Shown here: piece after piece, positions 42,162 to 51,414 of the stretch
Numbering within the stretch: the stretch's first letter is position 1
Layout of the letters: every line of letters starts with the position of its first letter
Assembly (NCBI RefSeq): GCF_016093295.1
Contig: NZ_JAEDAL010000001.1
Span: 248,001 to 312,000 of the forward strand
Direction: 5' to 3'
Origin: Inhella gelatinilytica
GTDB taxonomy: Bacteria > Pseudomonadota > Gammaproteobacteria > Burkholderiales > Burkholderiaceae_C
Length of the DNA: 64,000 bases
Notes under the pieces: generated by a model
Databases searched by the model: none
Seen by the model: the letters and a program-made list of their open reading frames with translations, nothing else
What the model was told of the DNA's origin: nothing
Position numbers and translations under genes: made by a program

Positions 42162-43517
42162 ATGAACCTGGCCGACACCCACTCGCTGCAAGCGTCCTTT
42201 GCCGACCCCGAATGGTTGGCCGCCCACTGGATGCCCTTCACCGGCAACCGGCAGTTCAAAGCGGCCCCGCGACTGTTCACCGCTGCCTCGGGCACGCACT
42301 ACACGACAGCGGATGGGCGTCAAATTTTTGACGGCCTCTCCGGCCTGTGGTGCTGCGGCCTGGGCCATGGCCGCCCTGAGCTGGTGGACGCGGTGGCGCG
42401 CCAGCTGGCGACGCTGGACTACTCACCCGCCTTCCAGTTCGGCCACCCGCTCTCGTTCGAGCTGGCCAACCAGATCGTGGCGCGCATGCCGAAGGATTCC
42501 GGCCTGAACCGGGTGTTCTTCACCGCCTCGGGCTCAGAGGCCGCCGACACCTCGCTGAAGATCGCCCGCGCTTATTGGCGCGCCCAGGGTCAGGCCAGCA
42601 AGACCCGCCTGATCGGCCGCGTCAAGGGCTACCACGGCGTGAACTTCGGCGGCATCTCGGTGGGGGGCATCGTCGGCAACCGCAAGACCTTTGGTCAGGG
42701 CATCGAGGCCGACCACCTGCCCCACACCCAGCCCCCCAGCGGCAGTTTTTTCAAAGGCATGCCGCCGACCGGCGCCGAGCTGGCCGACGAGCTTCTGAAC
42801 CTGATTGCCCTGCACGACGCCAGCACCATCGCCGCCGTCATCGTCGAGCCCTTCTCCGGATCGGCCGGCGTGGTGATCCCGCCCGTGGGCTACTTGCAGC
42901 GCCTGCGCGAGATTTGCACGCAGCACAACATCCTCTTGATCTTTGACGAGGTCATCACCGGCTTTGGCCGCGCGGGGGCCTGGACGGGTGCAGAGGCCTT
43001 TGGTGTCACGCCCGATCTGCTCAACTTTGCCAAGCAGGTGTCCAACGGCGTGCAGCCGCTGGGCGGCGTGGTCGCCAAGCAAGAGATTTACGACAGCTTC
43101 ATGCAGTCCGGCGGGCCGGACTACCTGCTGGAGCTGCCGCACGGCTACACCTACAGCGCCCACCCGGTGGCCTGCGCGGCGGCCCTGGCCACGCTGGCGG
43201 TGATGGAGCAGGAGCACACGCTCGACCAGGTGCGCACTCTGGCCCCGGCCTTCGAAGAGAAGGTGCACAACCTGCGCGGCGCCCGGCATGTGGCGGACAT
43301 CCGCAACTACGGTCTCGCGGCCGGCTTGACTATCACCGCCCACCCCGGTGAACCGGCCCGCCGCCCCTTTGAGATCGCGATGTCCATGTTTAAAAAGGGC
43401 TTCTACGTGCGCTATGGCGGCGACACCATTCAGCTCGCGCCGCCCTTCATCAGCACCCCGGCCCAGCTCGACAGCCTGATCAACGCCCTGGGCGAATCCC
43501 TCTCGGAAGTGGCCTGA
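42162..43517 (+). CDS. Beta-alanine (omega-amino acid):pyruvate transaminase
   Basis: PLP enzyme, 451 residues, transferring the amino group of beta-alanine to pyruvate to give malonate semialdehyde and alanine. Class III aminotransferase motifs are present: LWCCGLGHGRPELVDAV, FFTASGSEAADTSLKIARAYWRA, YHGVNFGGISVGGI, the PLP aspartate in LLIFDEVITGFGR, and Lys291 in NFAKQVSNGVQPLGG, which forms the Schiff base. The length and motif set fit OapT/BauA-type enzymes. It is one base from the dehydrogenase that consumes its product, so the two form an operon. Confidence 0.92.
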   Translation: MNLADTHSLQASFADPEWLAAHWMPFTGNRQFKAAPRLFTAASGTHYTTADGRQIFDGLSGLWCCGLGHGRPELVDAVARQLATLDYSPAFQFGHPLSFELANQIVARMPKDSGLNRVFFTASGSEAADTSLKIARAYWRAQGQASKTRLIGRVKGYHGVNFGGISVGGIVGNRKTFGQGIEADHLPHTQPPSGSFFKGMPPTGAELADELLNLIALHDASTIAAVIVEPFSGSAGVVIPPVGYLQRLREICTQHNILLIFDEVITGFGRAGAWTGAEAFGVTPDLLNFAKQVSNGVQPLGGVVAKQEIYDSFMQSGGPDYLLELPHGYTYSAHPVACAAALATLAVMEQEHTLDQVRTLAPAFEEKVHNLRGARHVADIRNYGLAAGLTITAHPGEPARRPFEIAMSMFKKGFYVRYGGDTIQLAPPFISTPAQLDSLINALGESLSEVA

Positions 43518-43518
43518 C

Positions 43519-45015
43519 ATGCCCCCCATCCAACACCTCATCAATGGCCAGTTGGTGGACGGCGGCAGCCGTCAATCTGATGTTTTCAACCCCGCCACCG
43601 GCCGCGTGAGCCGCCAGGTGCAACTGGCCGACGCCGTGACCGTGCAGCAGGCCATCGCGGCCGCACAGGCAGCTTTCCCGGCCTGGCGCAACACCCCGCC
43701 GCTCAAGCGCGCGCGGGTGATGAGCAAGCTCAAGGAACTCCTGGAAGCCAACGCCGAGCGCATCTGTCAGCTCATCACCGCCGAACACGGCAAGGTGCTG
43801 GCCGACGCCCTCGGGGAGCTGCAGCGCGGCATCGAGAACGTCGAATATGCGTCCTATGCACCCGAGCTGCTGAAAGGCGAGCACAGCCGAAACGTCGGCC
43901 CCGGCATCGACTCCTGGAGCGAGTTCCAGCCGCTCGGGGTGTGCGCCGGCATCACGCCGTTTAACTTCCCGGTCATGGTTCCGCTGTGGATGTGGCCCAT
44001 GGCCGTGGCTTGCGGCAACACCTTTGTGCTCAAGCCCTCGGAGCGCGATCCCTCCTCCGCCCTCTTGGTGGCCGAGCTGGCCTTGGAAGCCGGTCTGCCG
44101 CCCGGCGTGCTGAACGTTGTCCACGGCGACAAGGAGGCGGTCGACGCGCTGCTGGATTCGCCGCACGTCAAGGCCGTGAGCTTCGTCGGCTCCACGCCGA
44201 TTGCAGAGAGCATCTACCGCCACGGCAGCGCCTCCGGCAAACGCGTGCAAGCCCTGGGCGGCGCCAAGAACCACGCGGTGCTGATGCCCGATGCGGACTT
44301 GGACAACGCGGTGGCCGCTCTGATGGGCGCGGCCTTCGGCAGTTGTGGCGAGCGCTGCATGGCCGTGCCCCTGGTCGTGGCCGTGGGCCACGAGGTGGCC
44401 GACGCCGTGGTGGCCAAGCTGAAGGTGGAGATGGCCAAGATGACGGTCGGCCCGGGCGACACCGGCAACCCCGACATGGGCCCGCTGGTCACGCGCCAGC
44501 ACCTTGAGAAGGTGCGCGGCTATGTCGATCAGGGCGTGGCAGAAGGCGCCGAGCTGGTGGTGGATGGCCGCGGCCTCCAGGTGCCAGGCCATGAGGACGG
44601 CTACTTCCTCGGCCCCTGCCTCTTTGACCATGTCAAGCGCGGCATGCGCATCTACCAAGAAGAAATCTTTGGCCCGGTGCTGGGCGTGGTGCGCGTGCAC
44701 AGCCTGGCCGAGGCCATGGAGCTGATCGACAGCCACGAGTACGGCAACGGCACCTGCCTCTTCACCCGCGACGGGGAGGCGGCGCGCTACTTCACCGACC
44801 ACATCCAGGTCGGCATGGTGGGCGTCAACGTGCCCCTGCCGGTGCCGGTGGCCTACCACTCCTTCGGCGGCTGGAAGCGCAGCCTCTTTGGCGATCTGCA
44901 CGCCTACGGGCCGGACGCCGTGCGCTTTTATACCAAGCGCAAGACCATCACCCAGCGCTGGCCCAGCGGCGGGGTACGGGAGTCCGCGGTGTTCAGCTTC
45001 CCATCGAACAGCTGA
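43519..45015 (+). CDS. mmsA: CoA-acylating methylmalonate/malonate-semialdehyde dehydrogenase
   Basis: NAD-dependent enzyme, 498 residues, that turns malonate semialdehyde (or methylmalonate semialdehyde) into acetyl-CoA (or propionyl-CoA) and CO2. Motifs: ITPFNFPVMVPLWMWPMAVACGNTFVLKPSERDP (substrate/cofactor region), VSFVGSTPIAESIYRHGSASGKRVQALGGAKNHAV, and GSCGERCMAVPL with catalytic Cys280. The catalytic general-base Glu of ordinary ALDHs is replaced by Asn/His in KNHAV, as usual for the CoA-acylating class. Together with the transaminase it completes beta-alanine conversion to acetyl-CoA. Confidence 0.95.
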   Translation: MPPIQHLINGQLVDGGSRQSDVFNPATGRVSRQVQLADAVTVQQAIAAAQAAFPAWRNTPPLKRARVMSKLKELLEANAERICQLITAEHGKVLADALGELQRGIENVEYASYAPELLKGEHSRNVGPGIDSWSEFQPLGVCAGITPFNFPVMVPLWMWPMAVACGNTFVLKPSERDPSSALLVAELALEAGLPPGVLNVVHGDKEAVDALLDSPHVKAVSFVGSTPIAESIYRHGSASGKRVQALGGAKNHAVLMPDADLDNAVAALMGAAFGSCGERCMAVPLVVAVGHEVADAVVAKLKVEMAKMTVGPGDTGNPDMGPLVTRQHLEKVRGYVDQGVAEGAELVVDGRGLQVPGHEDGYFLGPCLFDHVKRGMRIYQEEIFGPVLGVVRVHSLAEAMELIDSHEYGNGTCLFTRDGEAARYFTDHIQVGMVGVNVPLPVPVAYHSFGGWKRSLFGDLHAYGPDAVRFYTKRKTITQRWPSGGVRESAVFSFPSNS

Positions 45016-45039
45016 GCCTCGCCTGAGCGGGCGGACCTT

Positions 45040-45525
45040 TCAAAGCTGAGCCAGCGGTTCGTCGGCCAGCGCGGGGTCCGCCTGGAGCAGCGCGATCAAT
45101 TCCCCCATGCTGCGCTCCAGTTGCCGCGCGGACTCCGGTGTGAGGTCTTTCAGCGCCGCGGGCAACACACCCGCTGCCGGACCAGGCGCCTGCATCAGCA
45201 GGCGTTGCCCTTCAGGCGTCGCACGCAAGCGGACGAAGCGCTTGTCCTGAGCGTCGCGACGGGTCTCCACATAGCCGGCCGAATGCAAAAGCTTCACCAT
45301 GCTGCTGGCATTGGGCTGGCGGATGCTGAGGGCGCGAGCCAATTCATTCACCCCCAAGTCAGGCCGCTGGTCGATGACGGCAAGTGCCCACAGTTGCGCA
45401 CCGCCTATTCCAACTTCCCGTTCAACGGCTTGAAAGTGCGCTCGAACCGCCCGCAACACCACACGGAACTGACGCAGCAACCGCTCCGGGGTGTCGGTTT
45501 CCGATCCGTGGGGGACTGCCTTCAC
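45040..45525 (-). CDS. MarR-family repressor, last gene of antiporter operon
   Basis: A 161-residue winged-helix regulator: VNELARALSIRQPNASSMVKLLHSAGYVETRRDAQDKRFVRLRATPEGQRLL is the recognition helix and beta-wing (DxRxxxxxLT type). It is the sixth and last gene of the operon, overlapping uspA by ATGA. The promoter far upstream (about 50336-50363) contains a 13-base perfect palindrome that is the size and type bound by MarR dimers, so autorepression of the whole operon is likely. The inducer is unknown; MarR ligands are often phenolic or oxidising compounds. Confidence 0.88.
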   Translation of the reverse strand: MKAVPHGSETDTPERLLRQFRVVLRAVRAHFQAVEREVGIGGAQLWALAVIDQRPDLGVNELARALSIRQPNASSMVKLLHSAGYVETRRDAQDKRFVRLRATPEGQRLLMQAPGPAAGVLPAALKDLTPESARQLERSMGELIALLQADPALADEPLAQL

Positions 45526-45974
45526 TGCTCATCCTTACAAACCAAGACGGGAATTGGAGATGCTGTGATCAGGGCGGGAATCAGGTTGCCAGACAACAAG
45601 CGCATGACGGCATTCTGCGGTGGCGCCCCCACCAAGATGTAGGCGCAGTGCCAGCGGCGCGCTTGCTCGACCACGAGGCTGGAAAGGTCGCCACCGCGTT
45701 GAACCGCCACATGGTGAAGGATACCCGCGTGATCCGCCGCCTCAGCCGCTTGGCGTAAACGCTCCGCCGCCTCCAAGCGCAATGCCGCATCGGTCGTCTC
45801 GCCCGACTCCACCATCAGGGTGAACGCATCGCCCATGGCCGAACCCAGCGCCGGCAGGGGCACGAAGAACACCAATTCGGCCGCAAGCGCCCCTGCCAGC
45901 GCCAGCCCTTGCTGGACGGCCGACGCACTCCAGGGCGTCAGTTCCAGCACCACCATCAGACGTTTGATCGTCAC
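45522..45974 (-). CDS. Universal stress protein (UspA family)
   Basis: A 150-residue cytoplasmic protein with the Usp fold: KRLMVVLELTPWSASAVQQGLALAGALAAELVFF at the start and the C-terminal LVGAPPQNAVMRLLSGNLIPALITASPIPVLVC. The ATP-binding signature G-2x-G-9x-G(S/T) is only partly matched (VGAPPQNAVMRLLSGN), so nucleotide binding is uncertain. It sits between the second antiporter gene (one-base gap) and marR (ATGA overlap). In other bacteria Usp domains are fused to or encoded with antiporters as soluble regulators, which fits here. Confidence 0.8.
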   Translation of the reverse strand: MTIKRLMVVLELTPWSASAVQQGLALAGALAAELVFFVPLPALGSAMGDAFTLMVESGETTDAALRLEAAERLRQAAEAADHAGILHHVAVQRGGDLSSLVVEQARRWHCAYILVGAPPQNAVMRLLSGNLIPALITASPIPVLVCKDEQ

Positions 45975-45975
45975 C

Positions 45976-47202
45976 TCAACTCTCCTTCACCGGGACGGCT
46001 CCGCCATAACGCAACGCAAAAGCGGCGACGGGCGGGCCAAGGGTTTCAAAAATCGCCACGGAGGCCAACACGATGGCCGCCACCGGACCGGCGTATTCGG
46101 GCATCAACCCCGTTGAGGTCTGCACAAGACCAATAGCCAGCCCCGCCATGGGCACCAATAACAAGCCCTGCCCGGTTGCGCTCCGATGCGACACGCCGTA
46201 GGCCCGTGACGCCAAGTACACCGTCACGAATTTGACCGCGGTCCGGGTCGCCACGAAAGCCATTGCCAGGGGCAGAACCTCCCACACTTGCATGAGGTTG
46301 ATCTTGGCGCCGGCAAAGACAAAGAGGATGACAAAGAACACATCACCCCCCCCGCCGAATTCGATGCGGGTCAATCGTGTGCGCCCTTGCAGCCAGCGGC
46401 AGCCAATACCCAGGCACAGCCCCGCAAAGAGCCCGGACACCTCCAAGGCCTTCGCCAACCCCAAGGCCAGCGTGACTGCGCCCACCACCAAGGCGAATCG
46501 GTAGTGGCTGTCCGCGCTGCGAGTCAGCCGTGCAATCTGCGTGACCAACACCGACACCACAGCAGCAACCAATACCGCCCCGAGCAATTGATAGGCTGGC
46601 AGAGCCCAAGCGCCCACCACGTCAAATTGCGCCCCCAACAGGGCCACCGGCAACGCCAGGCTAAAAAACACAAACGACAACAGATTGTTGCCAGCCACCA
46701 GGGCCTTCGCCCCCTCAACGATGGTGCCCCGCGCATGGAGTTCCTCTGCCACATGCACCAGCACCGCAGGCGAAGACGAAACCGCCATCGAGGCCGCGAG
46801 AACCGCAACCCCCGCGCCAGCGCCAAACAGCATCAAGAGCGACCCAATCGCGATCGCCGTCGCCAAACTCTCCACCACGCTGGTGACCACCAAACGTCGA
46901 TTTTTTAGCGTCCGCTGGGGGTGAAGGCTCCCGCCCAAGCGAAACAGAATCAGGCCCAGGGCGATGTCCACCAGGATGCGGGAATTCAGCAGCGCCTCTT
47001 TCGATAGGAGCCCGATGCCGCTGGGTCCGATAAGCAGACCCAGCGCCATGAATGCAGTGATCGAAGGTAGCCACCGTATCCGCGCCGCCAGGGTGCCGCC
47101 CAGCACGCCGAATGCGAGCAACAAGCCAAACACGATCAGAGGATTGGAGGCAGGCCACGCACCAGGCAAGACCTGCAGCACCAGAGGCAAAGCGTCATTC
47201 AT
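45976..47202 (-). CDS. CPA2-type cation:proton antiporter (second in operon)
   Basis: A 408-residue inner-membrane protein with 11-13 hydrophobic segments. Kef/CPA2-like features are LPSITAFMALGLLIGPSG, the glycine-rich ILVDIALGLILFRLGGSLHP, SMAVSSSPAVLVHVAEEL in the position of the ion-site helix, and GLFAGLCLGIGCRW. The usual Asp pair of CPA antiporters is not obvious, and there is no C-terminal RCK/KTN domain, which in KefB/C controls gating by NAD(H) and glutathione. It overlaps the amidotransferase gene by ATGA. Ion specificity unknown. Confidence 0.85.
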   Translation of the reverse strand: MNDALPLVLQVLPGAWPASNPLIVFGLLLAFGVLGGTLAARIRWLPSITAFMALGLLIGPSGIGLLSKEALLNSRILVDIALGLILFRLGGSLHPQRTLKNRRLVVTSVVESLATAIAIGSLLMLFGAGAGVAVLAASMAVSSSPAVLVHVAEELHARGTIVEGAKALVAGNNLLSFVFFSLALPVALLGAQFDVVGAWALPAYQLLGAVLVAAVVSVLVTQIARLTRSADSHYRFALVVGAVTLALGLAKALEVSGLFAGLCLGIGCRWLQGRTRLTRIEFGGGGDVFFVILFVFAGAKINLMQVWEVLPLAMAFVATRTAVKFVTVYLASRAYGVSHRSATGQGLLLVPMAGLAIGLVQTSTGLMPEYAGPVAAIVLASVAIFETLGPPVAAFALRYGGAVPVKES

Positions 47203-47981
47203 TGGCGTCGCGCCTTCGCAAAGGCGAGAAAGTCATCCATCAGAGGTTCAGCACTCAGCCAATCCGAATGATCCGGATGGAACTCAGGGTGCCACTGCAC
47301 GCCAACTACGGTGTCAACGCCCTTGCCACGTATGGCTTCCACAATGCCATCGTCCGGACACATGGCCTCCACCTGCAGGTCGCCTCCCAAGCGTGCAATG
47401 GCTTGATGATGCAAGCTGGTGACCTTGGCCGAGTGAACCTCCGGATACAGGGCGGCCAAACGACTGTCCGGTACGAGTTCGATGGCATGGTGCAGTTGGT
47501 CGTACTGCGCAGGGTCGTAGTGCGTAATGGCGTCCGGCCGCTGGGTAGAAAGATCCTGGTAGAGCGTGCCCCCGAAGGCCACGTTAATCAACTGGCAGCC
47601 GCGGCAGATGCCGAGCACCGGTCGCCCTCGCCGCAAAAACACCTCCAACAATTCGAGCTCATAGCGGTCCCGCACCGGGTCGCCTTCCCATTCCGGGCGC
47701 TGCGGCAGCTCGCCATAGCTTTGCGGGCTCATGTCGGCGCCGCCCTGCAAAACGAGTCCATCCAGCGCAGCGGCGTATTCGCCCAGCGCAATTTGGCGGC
47801 GTTCGACTTCCGCGCCTTGGCCCAGTGCCGGAATCATGAAGACAAGAGCCCCTCGCCCCAGCACCCAGTGCGCAATGCTTTGCTCCAGGTAATGCAAGGT
47901 CTTGTTACGAAAACCCAGCTCCCGTGGGGGCTGATGAAGCAAGCGCGCCGACAGTCCAATGCGCAGCGGTTCGGGTTTCAT
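47199..47981 (-). CDS. Class I glutamine amidotransferase-like hydrolase (PuuD-like)
   Basis: A 260-residue protein of the gamma-glutamyl-GABA hydrolase group. The nucleophile motif is [21 protein letters not shown] with Cys in the elbow, and the His-Glu pair is in [28 protein letters not shown] matches the PuuD start of domain. Such enzymes cleave a gamma-glutamyl amide bond. It overlaps the carboxylate-amine ligase gene by ATGA, so a ligase that makes a gamma-glutamyl-like amide and a hydrolase that splits one are made together. The natural substrate is unknown. Confidence 0.88.
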   Translation of the reverse strand: MKPEPLRIGLSARLLHQPPRELGFRNKTLHYLEQSIAHWVLGRGALVFMIPALGQGAEVERRQIALGEYAAALDGLVLQGGADMSPQSYGELPQRPEWEGDPVRDRYELELLEVFLRRGRPVLGICRGCQLINVAFGGTLYQDLSTQRPDAITHYDPAQYDQLHHAIELVPDSRLAALYPEVHSAKVTSLHHQAIARLGGDLQVEAMCPDDGIVEAIRGKGVDTVVGVQWHPEFHPDHSDWLSAEPLMDDFLAFAKARRQ

Positions 47982-49096
47982 GCCTCGCTCCAAATCACGG
48001 TTTGTTCGCGCACCAACTCGCCCAAGTCACACCCGTGGGCATACAGGCGGCGCAAACGCCCCGCATCGTTGCCAATATCTAGCAGTTCGTGGCGCAAATG
48101 CTGGATGGCCCCTTCCGCACGGAGCTCCATCGCATGCACTTCCAAGCGAGCGAACAGGTCTTCGAGCTCCGTACGCAGGAGTCGATGCTCGCCAGTGCTC
48201 GGGTCCACATAGGTCGCTTCCGGCCCAAAGCGACAGGCTTGGAAACGATTGAAGGTGTAGACGAGATAGTCATCCTCCGAGAGCTCGAACGGCCGCTCGG
48301 TGCGAATCCAACGCGCCAAACATTGGATGAAACCGGCGATGGCCGCCGCCTTGCGGACAGTCAACGGGGTATCCATCACCCGCACTTCGATCGTGCCGTA
48401 TTCCGGCTTGGGTCGAATGTCCCAATAGAAGTCCTTCATGCTCTTGACCACGCCGGTGCGGCGCATCTTCTGGAAGTATTCAGTGAACGCTTCCCAGCTC
48501 AAGACATAGGGCGCACGCCCCGACAGGGGAAAGGCAAAAACCGAGTTCAAGCGGGCCGAGTCGAACCCGGTATCCGCCCCTTGCACAAACGGAGACGACG
48601 ACGACAGCGCAATAAGGTGCGGGATGTAGCGCGACAGCCCATGCAGCAGTTGCAGCCCCTGATCCGGGCCCGAACAACCGATATGCACATGCTGCCCAAA
48701 CACCGTGAACTGCTTGGAGAGATAACCGTACAACTCCGATAGCTCCGCAAAACGCGGACGGTCAAAGATCTGACGGGCCGTCCAGTCCTGGAAGGGGTGC
48801 GTGCCCCCGCCACACAGCGCCACCTCCAGCCGTTTAGCACCCTGCTGGAGCGCGCCATGGATCTCCCGCAATTGGCTCAGGACATCGGCATGGTCTTCAC
48901 AAATGCCAGTCGACAACTCGATCATGGAGCGCGTCATTTCCGGCTTGACTTCGCCCGGAATCGACACGCCTCTCATCTGCCGCAGCAGATCCACGGCCTG
49001 AGGCGTCAAGTTGTAGTCATGGGTGTTGACGATTTGGAGTTCCAACTCCACGCCCAAGGTCAGCGGCCGCGACTGGGAAAAGACCGGCAAGCTCAT
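47978..49096 (-). CDS. ybdK: YbdK/GCS2-family carboxylate-amine ligase
   Basis: A 372-residue ATP-dependent ligase related to glutamate-cysteine ligase. Signatures: [19 protein letters not shown] (start of GCS2), [48 protein letters not shown] and the metal site [15 protein letters not shown]. YbdK-type proteins have weak glutamate-cysteine ligase activity in vitro and their real product is usually unknown. Its ATGA overlaps with the antiporter before and the amidotransferase after suggest a small thiol or gamma-glutamyl compound linked to the transport function. Confidence 0.9.
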   Translation of the reverse strand: MSLPVFSQSRPLTLGVELELQIVNTHDYNLTPQAVDLLRQMRGVSIPGEVKPEMTRSMIELSTGICEDHADVLSQLREIHGALQQGAKRLEVALCGGGTHPFQDWTARQIFDRPRFAELSELYGYLSKQFTVFGQHVHIGCSGPDQGLQLLHGLSRYIPHLIALSSSSPFVQGADTGFDSARLNSVFAFPLSGRAPYVLSWEAFTEYFQKMRRTGVVKSMKDFYWDIRPKPEYGTIEVRVMDTPLTVRKAAAIAGFIQCLARWIRTERPFELSEDDYLVYTFNRFQACRFGPEATYVDPSTGEHRLLRTELEDLFARLEVHAMELRAEGAIQHLRHELLDIGNDAGRLRRLYAHGCDLGELVREQTVIWSEA

Positions 49097-50280
49097 GCTT
49101 CACTCCGTTTGATTTCAACCGGGACCTCACCCGCTCGCCGCAGCCCCCAGCGGACAGCCAAGGGCCCCGTCAACTCCAGGATCGCCAGGGCGGACAGCAC
49201 CACTGGCGCGATTTGCGCGCCCACGCTGGGTGCGGCCACCATCAACTCGTTGAGCAACAGCAAACAAGTGACTGACAGCGGCATAAGCGTGATGGCCAAC
49301 GCCAACCCTTGCCGCTCTTTCAAACCGGACGGACGACGCAGGGCCAAAACGGCCAGCGTCTTGGCGGCCAAGCGCGCGGCCACCAAGGCGCACGCCATCC
49401 ACCAGCCCGCCTGCAACGTGCCCACTGACCAGGCGGAGCCCACCACCACAAACATCATGAGCACCAACAGCCCCCCGGCCGTGCCGAAATGCTGCGGCCA
49501 AGGCCAGGCCCGGTCGCTGATGTTGCGCAGCAGGGCGCCGGCCAGCAACGGCACCAACAGCGTGGACGTTCCGACCAAGCGGGCCGAGTGGCTGACCAAC
49601 AGAATCAGGGCCAGCACGAGCAACACGGTGTTCTCCTGCCGCAGGTTCATCCATTTCGTCACACCCGCAATCGCCAAGGCCAGGGCCGTCGCCAGCGCCA
49701 AGGCACTGGCCATGGACAGCGACAACTCACTCAGCGCAAGCCACGCGATAGGCGCCTGCCCCAAATGAATCATGCTGAGCAGCGGCACCATCAAGATCGC
49801 GGCGGCCAAGGTGCCCGTTGCCGCCAACACGGCCATGCGCTGCGCCACCTGGCCTTGCGCCCCCAGCTCGCGCGCCACACGCCCGGCCACCGCCACTGAT
49901 GCCGGCAGCGTCGCCACCGCTGCAGCAGCGGCAGCCTGCACACCCACCCCCAGCCAATAAAGGACAGCAAAGCTCAGTCCAGCGGTCAGGCTGGCTTCAA
50001 GCACACACACCAGCAACATGGACCGATTGCTTGCGAGCCATCGCAAACGCAGTTGGGCCCCCACCTCAAACAGAAGCACCGCCGCTGCGCTGTCCACCAC
50101 GCCGCGTGACCAGCCACTGAGGGGCAAGGCAACCCCATGCCCAGTCAGCGCCAACATGGCTCCGACCAGCGAATAACCCAACACACGCGGCAGGCCAGCG
50201 GTTCGCACCCCCACCTCGGCCCCCAAAGCACCCACCACCGCCAAGGCGGTCATGAGCCAGATCGAATCCGCTGGATTCAT
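49093..50280 (-). CDS. CPA2-type cation:proton antiporter (first in operon)
   Basis: A 395-residue inner-membrane protein with about 12 hydrophobic segments and no cytoplasmic nucleotide-binding tail, so again a KefB/C-like core without RCK domain. Recognisable pieces: [41 protein letters not shown] (second helix of the core), [23 protein letters not shown] and [16 protein letters not shown]. Conserved acidic residues are fewer than in Na+/H+ antiporters. Start ATG 50280 follows GGAAGGGG. It shares little obvious identity with the second antiporter beyond the fold, so the two may form a heteromeric pair. Confidence 0.82.
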   Translation of the reverse strand: MNPADSIWLMTALAVVGALGAEVGVRTAGLPRVLGYSLVGAMLALTGHGVALPLSGWSRGVVDSAAAVLLFEVGAQLRLRWLASNRSMLLVCVLEASLTAGLSFAVLYWLGVGVQAAAAAAVATLPASVAVAGRVARELGAQGQVAQRMAVLAATGTLAAAILMVPLLSMIHLGQAPIAWLALSELSLSMASALALATALALAIAGVTKWMNLRQENTVLLVLALILLVSHSARLVGTSTLLVPLLAGALLRNISDRAWPWPQHFGTAGGLLVLMMFVVVGSAWSVGTLQAGWWMACALVAARLAAKTLAVLALRRPSGLKERQGLALAITLMPLSVTCLLLLNELMVAAPSVGAQIAPVVLSALAILELTGPLAVRWGLRRAGEVPVEIKRSEA

Positions 50281-50335
50281 TCGATTCCCCTTCCGTGATC
50301 GTGCAACGGCTCCGTGAGCCCAAAAGTTTCACTTG

Positions 50336-50363
50336 CATATATACCTAGCAAATATATTGTCAA
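50336..50363 (-). promoter_or_regulatory. Promoter of the six-gene antiporter operon
   Basis: Reading minus: TTGACA (50363-50358), a 16-base spacer, TATATG (50341-50336), then about 55 bases of leader to ATG 50280. This AT-rich block stands out sharply from its GC-rich surroundings. The -35 box lies inside the palindrome at 50351-50369. Confidence 0.6.
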
Positions 50364-50369
50364 TATGTT
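50351..50369. promoter_or_regulatory. Palindromic operator overlapping the operon -35 box
   Basis: The core ATATTG-T-CAATAT (50354-50366) is a perfect 13-base palindrome; adding the outer bases gives 19 bases with one mismatched pair. The size and AT-rich symmetric form fit a MarR dimer site, and the operon encodes a MarR protein. Binding there would block RNA polymerase at the -35 box. Confidence 0.6.
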
Positions 50370-50535
50370 GATGCGCCACTCAGGATTTGCACGGGGTGGC
50401 CCCGGGGAACCGCCGGCTGGCCCTCGCCCCGAACCCACTCTTCATGCACCTGAACGGACAGCCTGTCGCACACCGCTCGCGGCCCCCGCCGCGTCGGCCT
50501 ACGCTGCGCGCCTTCTTCACACAACAGGTGCGCCC

Positions 50536-51414
50536 ATGCTGCAACTGGACAACCTCAGCCGCAGCTTTGACGGCGGCAAGACTTTTGCGGTCGACGGCGT
50601 GAGCCTGACCCTCCAGCCCGGCGTTCTGGGTTTGATCGGCCACAACGGCGCCGGCAAAACCACGTTGATGCAAATGCTCGCCACGCTGATCAAGCCCACG
50701 CGAGGTCGCCTCTTGCTGGAGGGACAGGACATCGTGGCCCAGCCCGAGGCCATGCGCCGCCGCCTGGGCTATTTGCCGCAGGACTTCGGCGTGTACGCCA
50801 ACCTCACCGCCTTGGAGTTGCTGCAGTACTTCGCGGCCCTCAAGGGCGTCCGCGATCCGGCCCGGCTGCGGCGCCTGCTGGAGCAGGTCAACCTGCATGA
50901 ACACGCCCACCGTCAAGCGGCGAGCTTTTCAGGCGGCATGCGCCAACGCTTGGGCATCGCGCAGGCGCTGCTGAACGACCCGGACGTGCTCGTGGTGGAT
51001 GAACCCACGGCCGGACTGGACCCCGAAGAACGCCTGCGCTTTCGGCAGCTGCTCAGCGAAATTGGCTTTCGCAAGCTGGTGATCGTCTCCACGCACATCG
51101 TGTCGGACGTCGAAAACATGGCCACCCACCTCGCGATCCTGAATCGCGGGCGGCTGAGCGCCTATGAAACGCCCGACACCCTGCTGCAGCGGGCCAGCGG
51201 CCAGGTGTGGGCGGGCGAGCTCGACGCTGCGGACTACGAAGCTCGACGCGGGGCATGGCAGGTGCTGCACGCGCAACGCGACCGACAGGGCAGCGTGCGG
51301 GTCCGCGTCGCCCAGGCACACGCGCCCTTCGAGGGCGCCCAAACCAGCCCACCGAGCTTGGAAGAAGCGTTAATGGCGCTGCGCTACGCCCGACCCGAAG
51401 GGGTGGCTGCGTGA
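50536..51414 (+). CDS. ABC transporter ATP-binding protein
   Basis: A 292-residue ATPase: Walker A GHNGAGKTT (about residues 37-45), signature FSGGMRQRL, Walker B VLVVDEPTAGLDPEE and the His switch VSTHIV. The layout is that of ABC-2-type exporters with a C-terminal tail of about 70 residues. ATG 50536 (MLQLDNL) is chosen; the frame is open far upstream but that extension is not family-like. Its GTGA overlap with the next gene marks a two-gene unit. Confidence 0.9.
   Translation: MLQLDNLSRSFDGGKTFAVDGVSLTLQPGVLGLIGHNGAGKTTLMQMLATLIKPTRGRLLLEGQDIVAQPEAMRRRLGYLPQDFGVYANLTALELLQYFAALKGVRDPARLRRLLEQVNLHEHAHRQAASFSGGMRQRLGIAQALLNDPDVLVVDEPTAGLDPEERLRFRQLLSEIGFRKLVIVSTHIVSDVENMATHLAILNRGRLSAYETPDTLLQRASGQVWAGELDAADYEARRGAWQVLHAQRDRQGSVRVRVAQAHAPFEGAQTSPPSLEEALMALRYARPEGVAA

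Noticed and set aside
45976-50280. KefB/KefC potassium efflux channels in the strict sense
   Set aside because: Neither protein has the C-terminal RCK/KTN nucleotide-binding domain required for the Kef gating mechanism; only the membrane fold is shared.
50314-50535. N-terminal extension of the ABC ATPase back to 50314
   Set aside because: The extension covers the operon promoter, is low complexity and unrelated to ABC proteins; ATG 50536 gives the normal family start.
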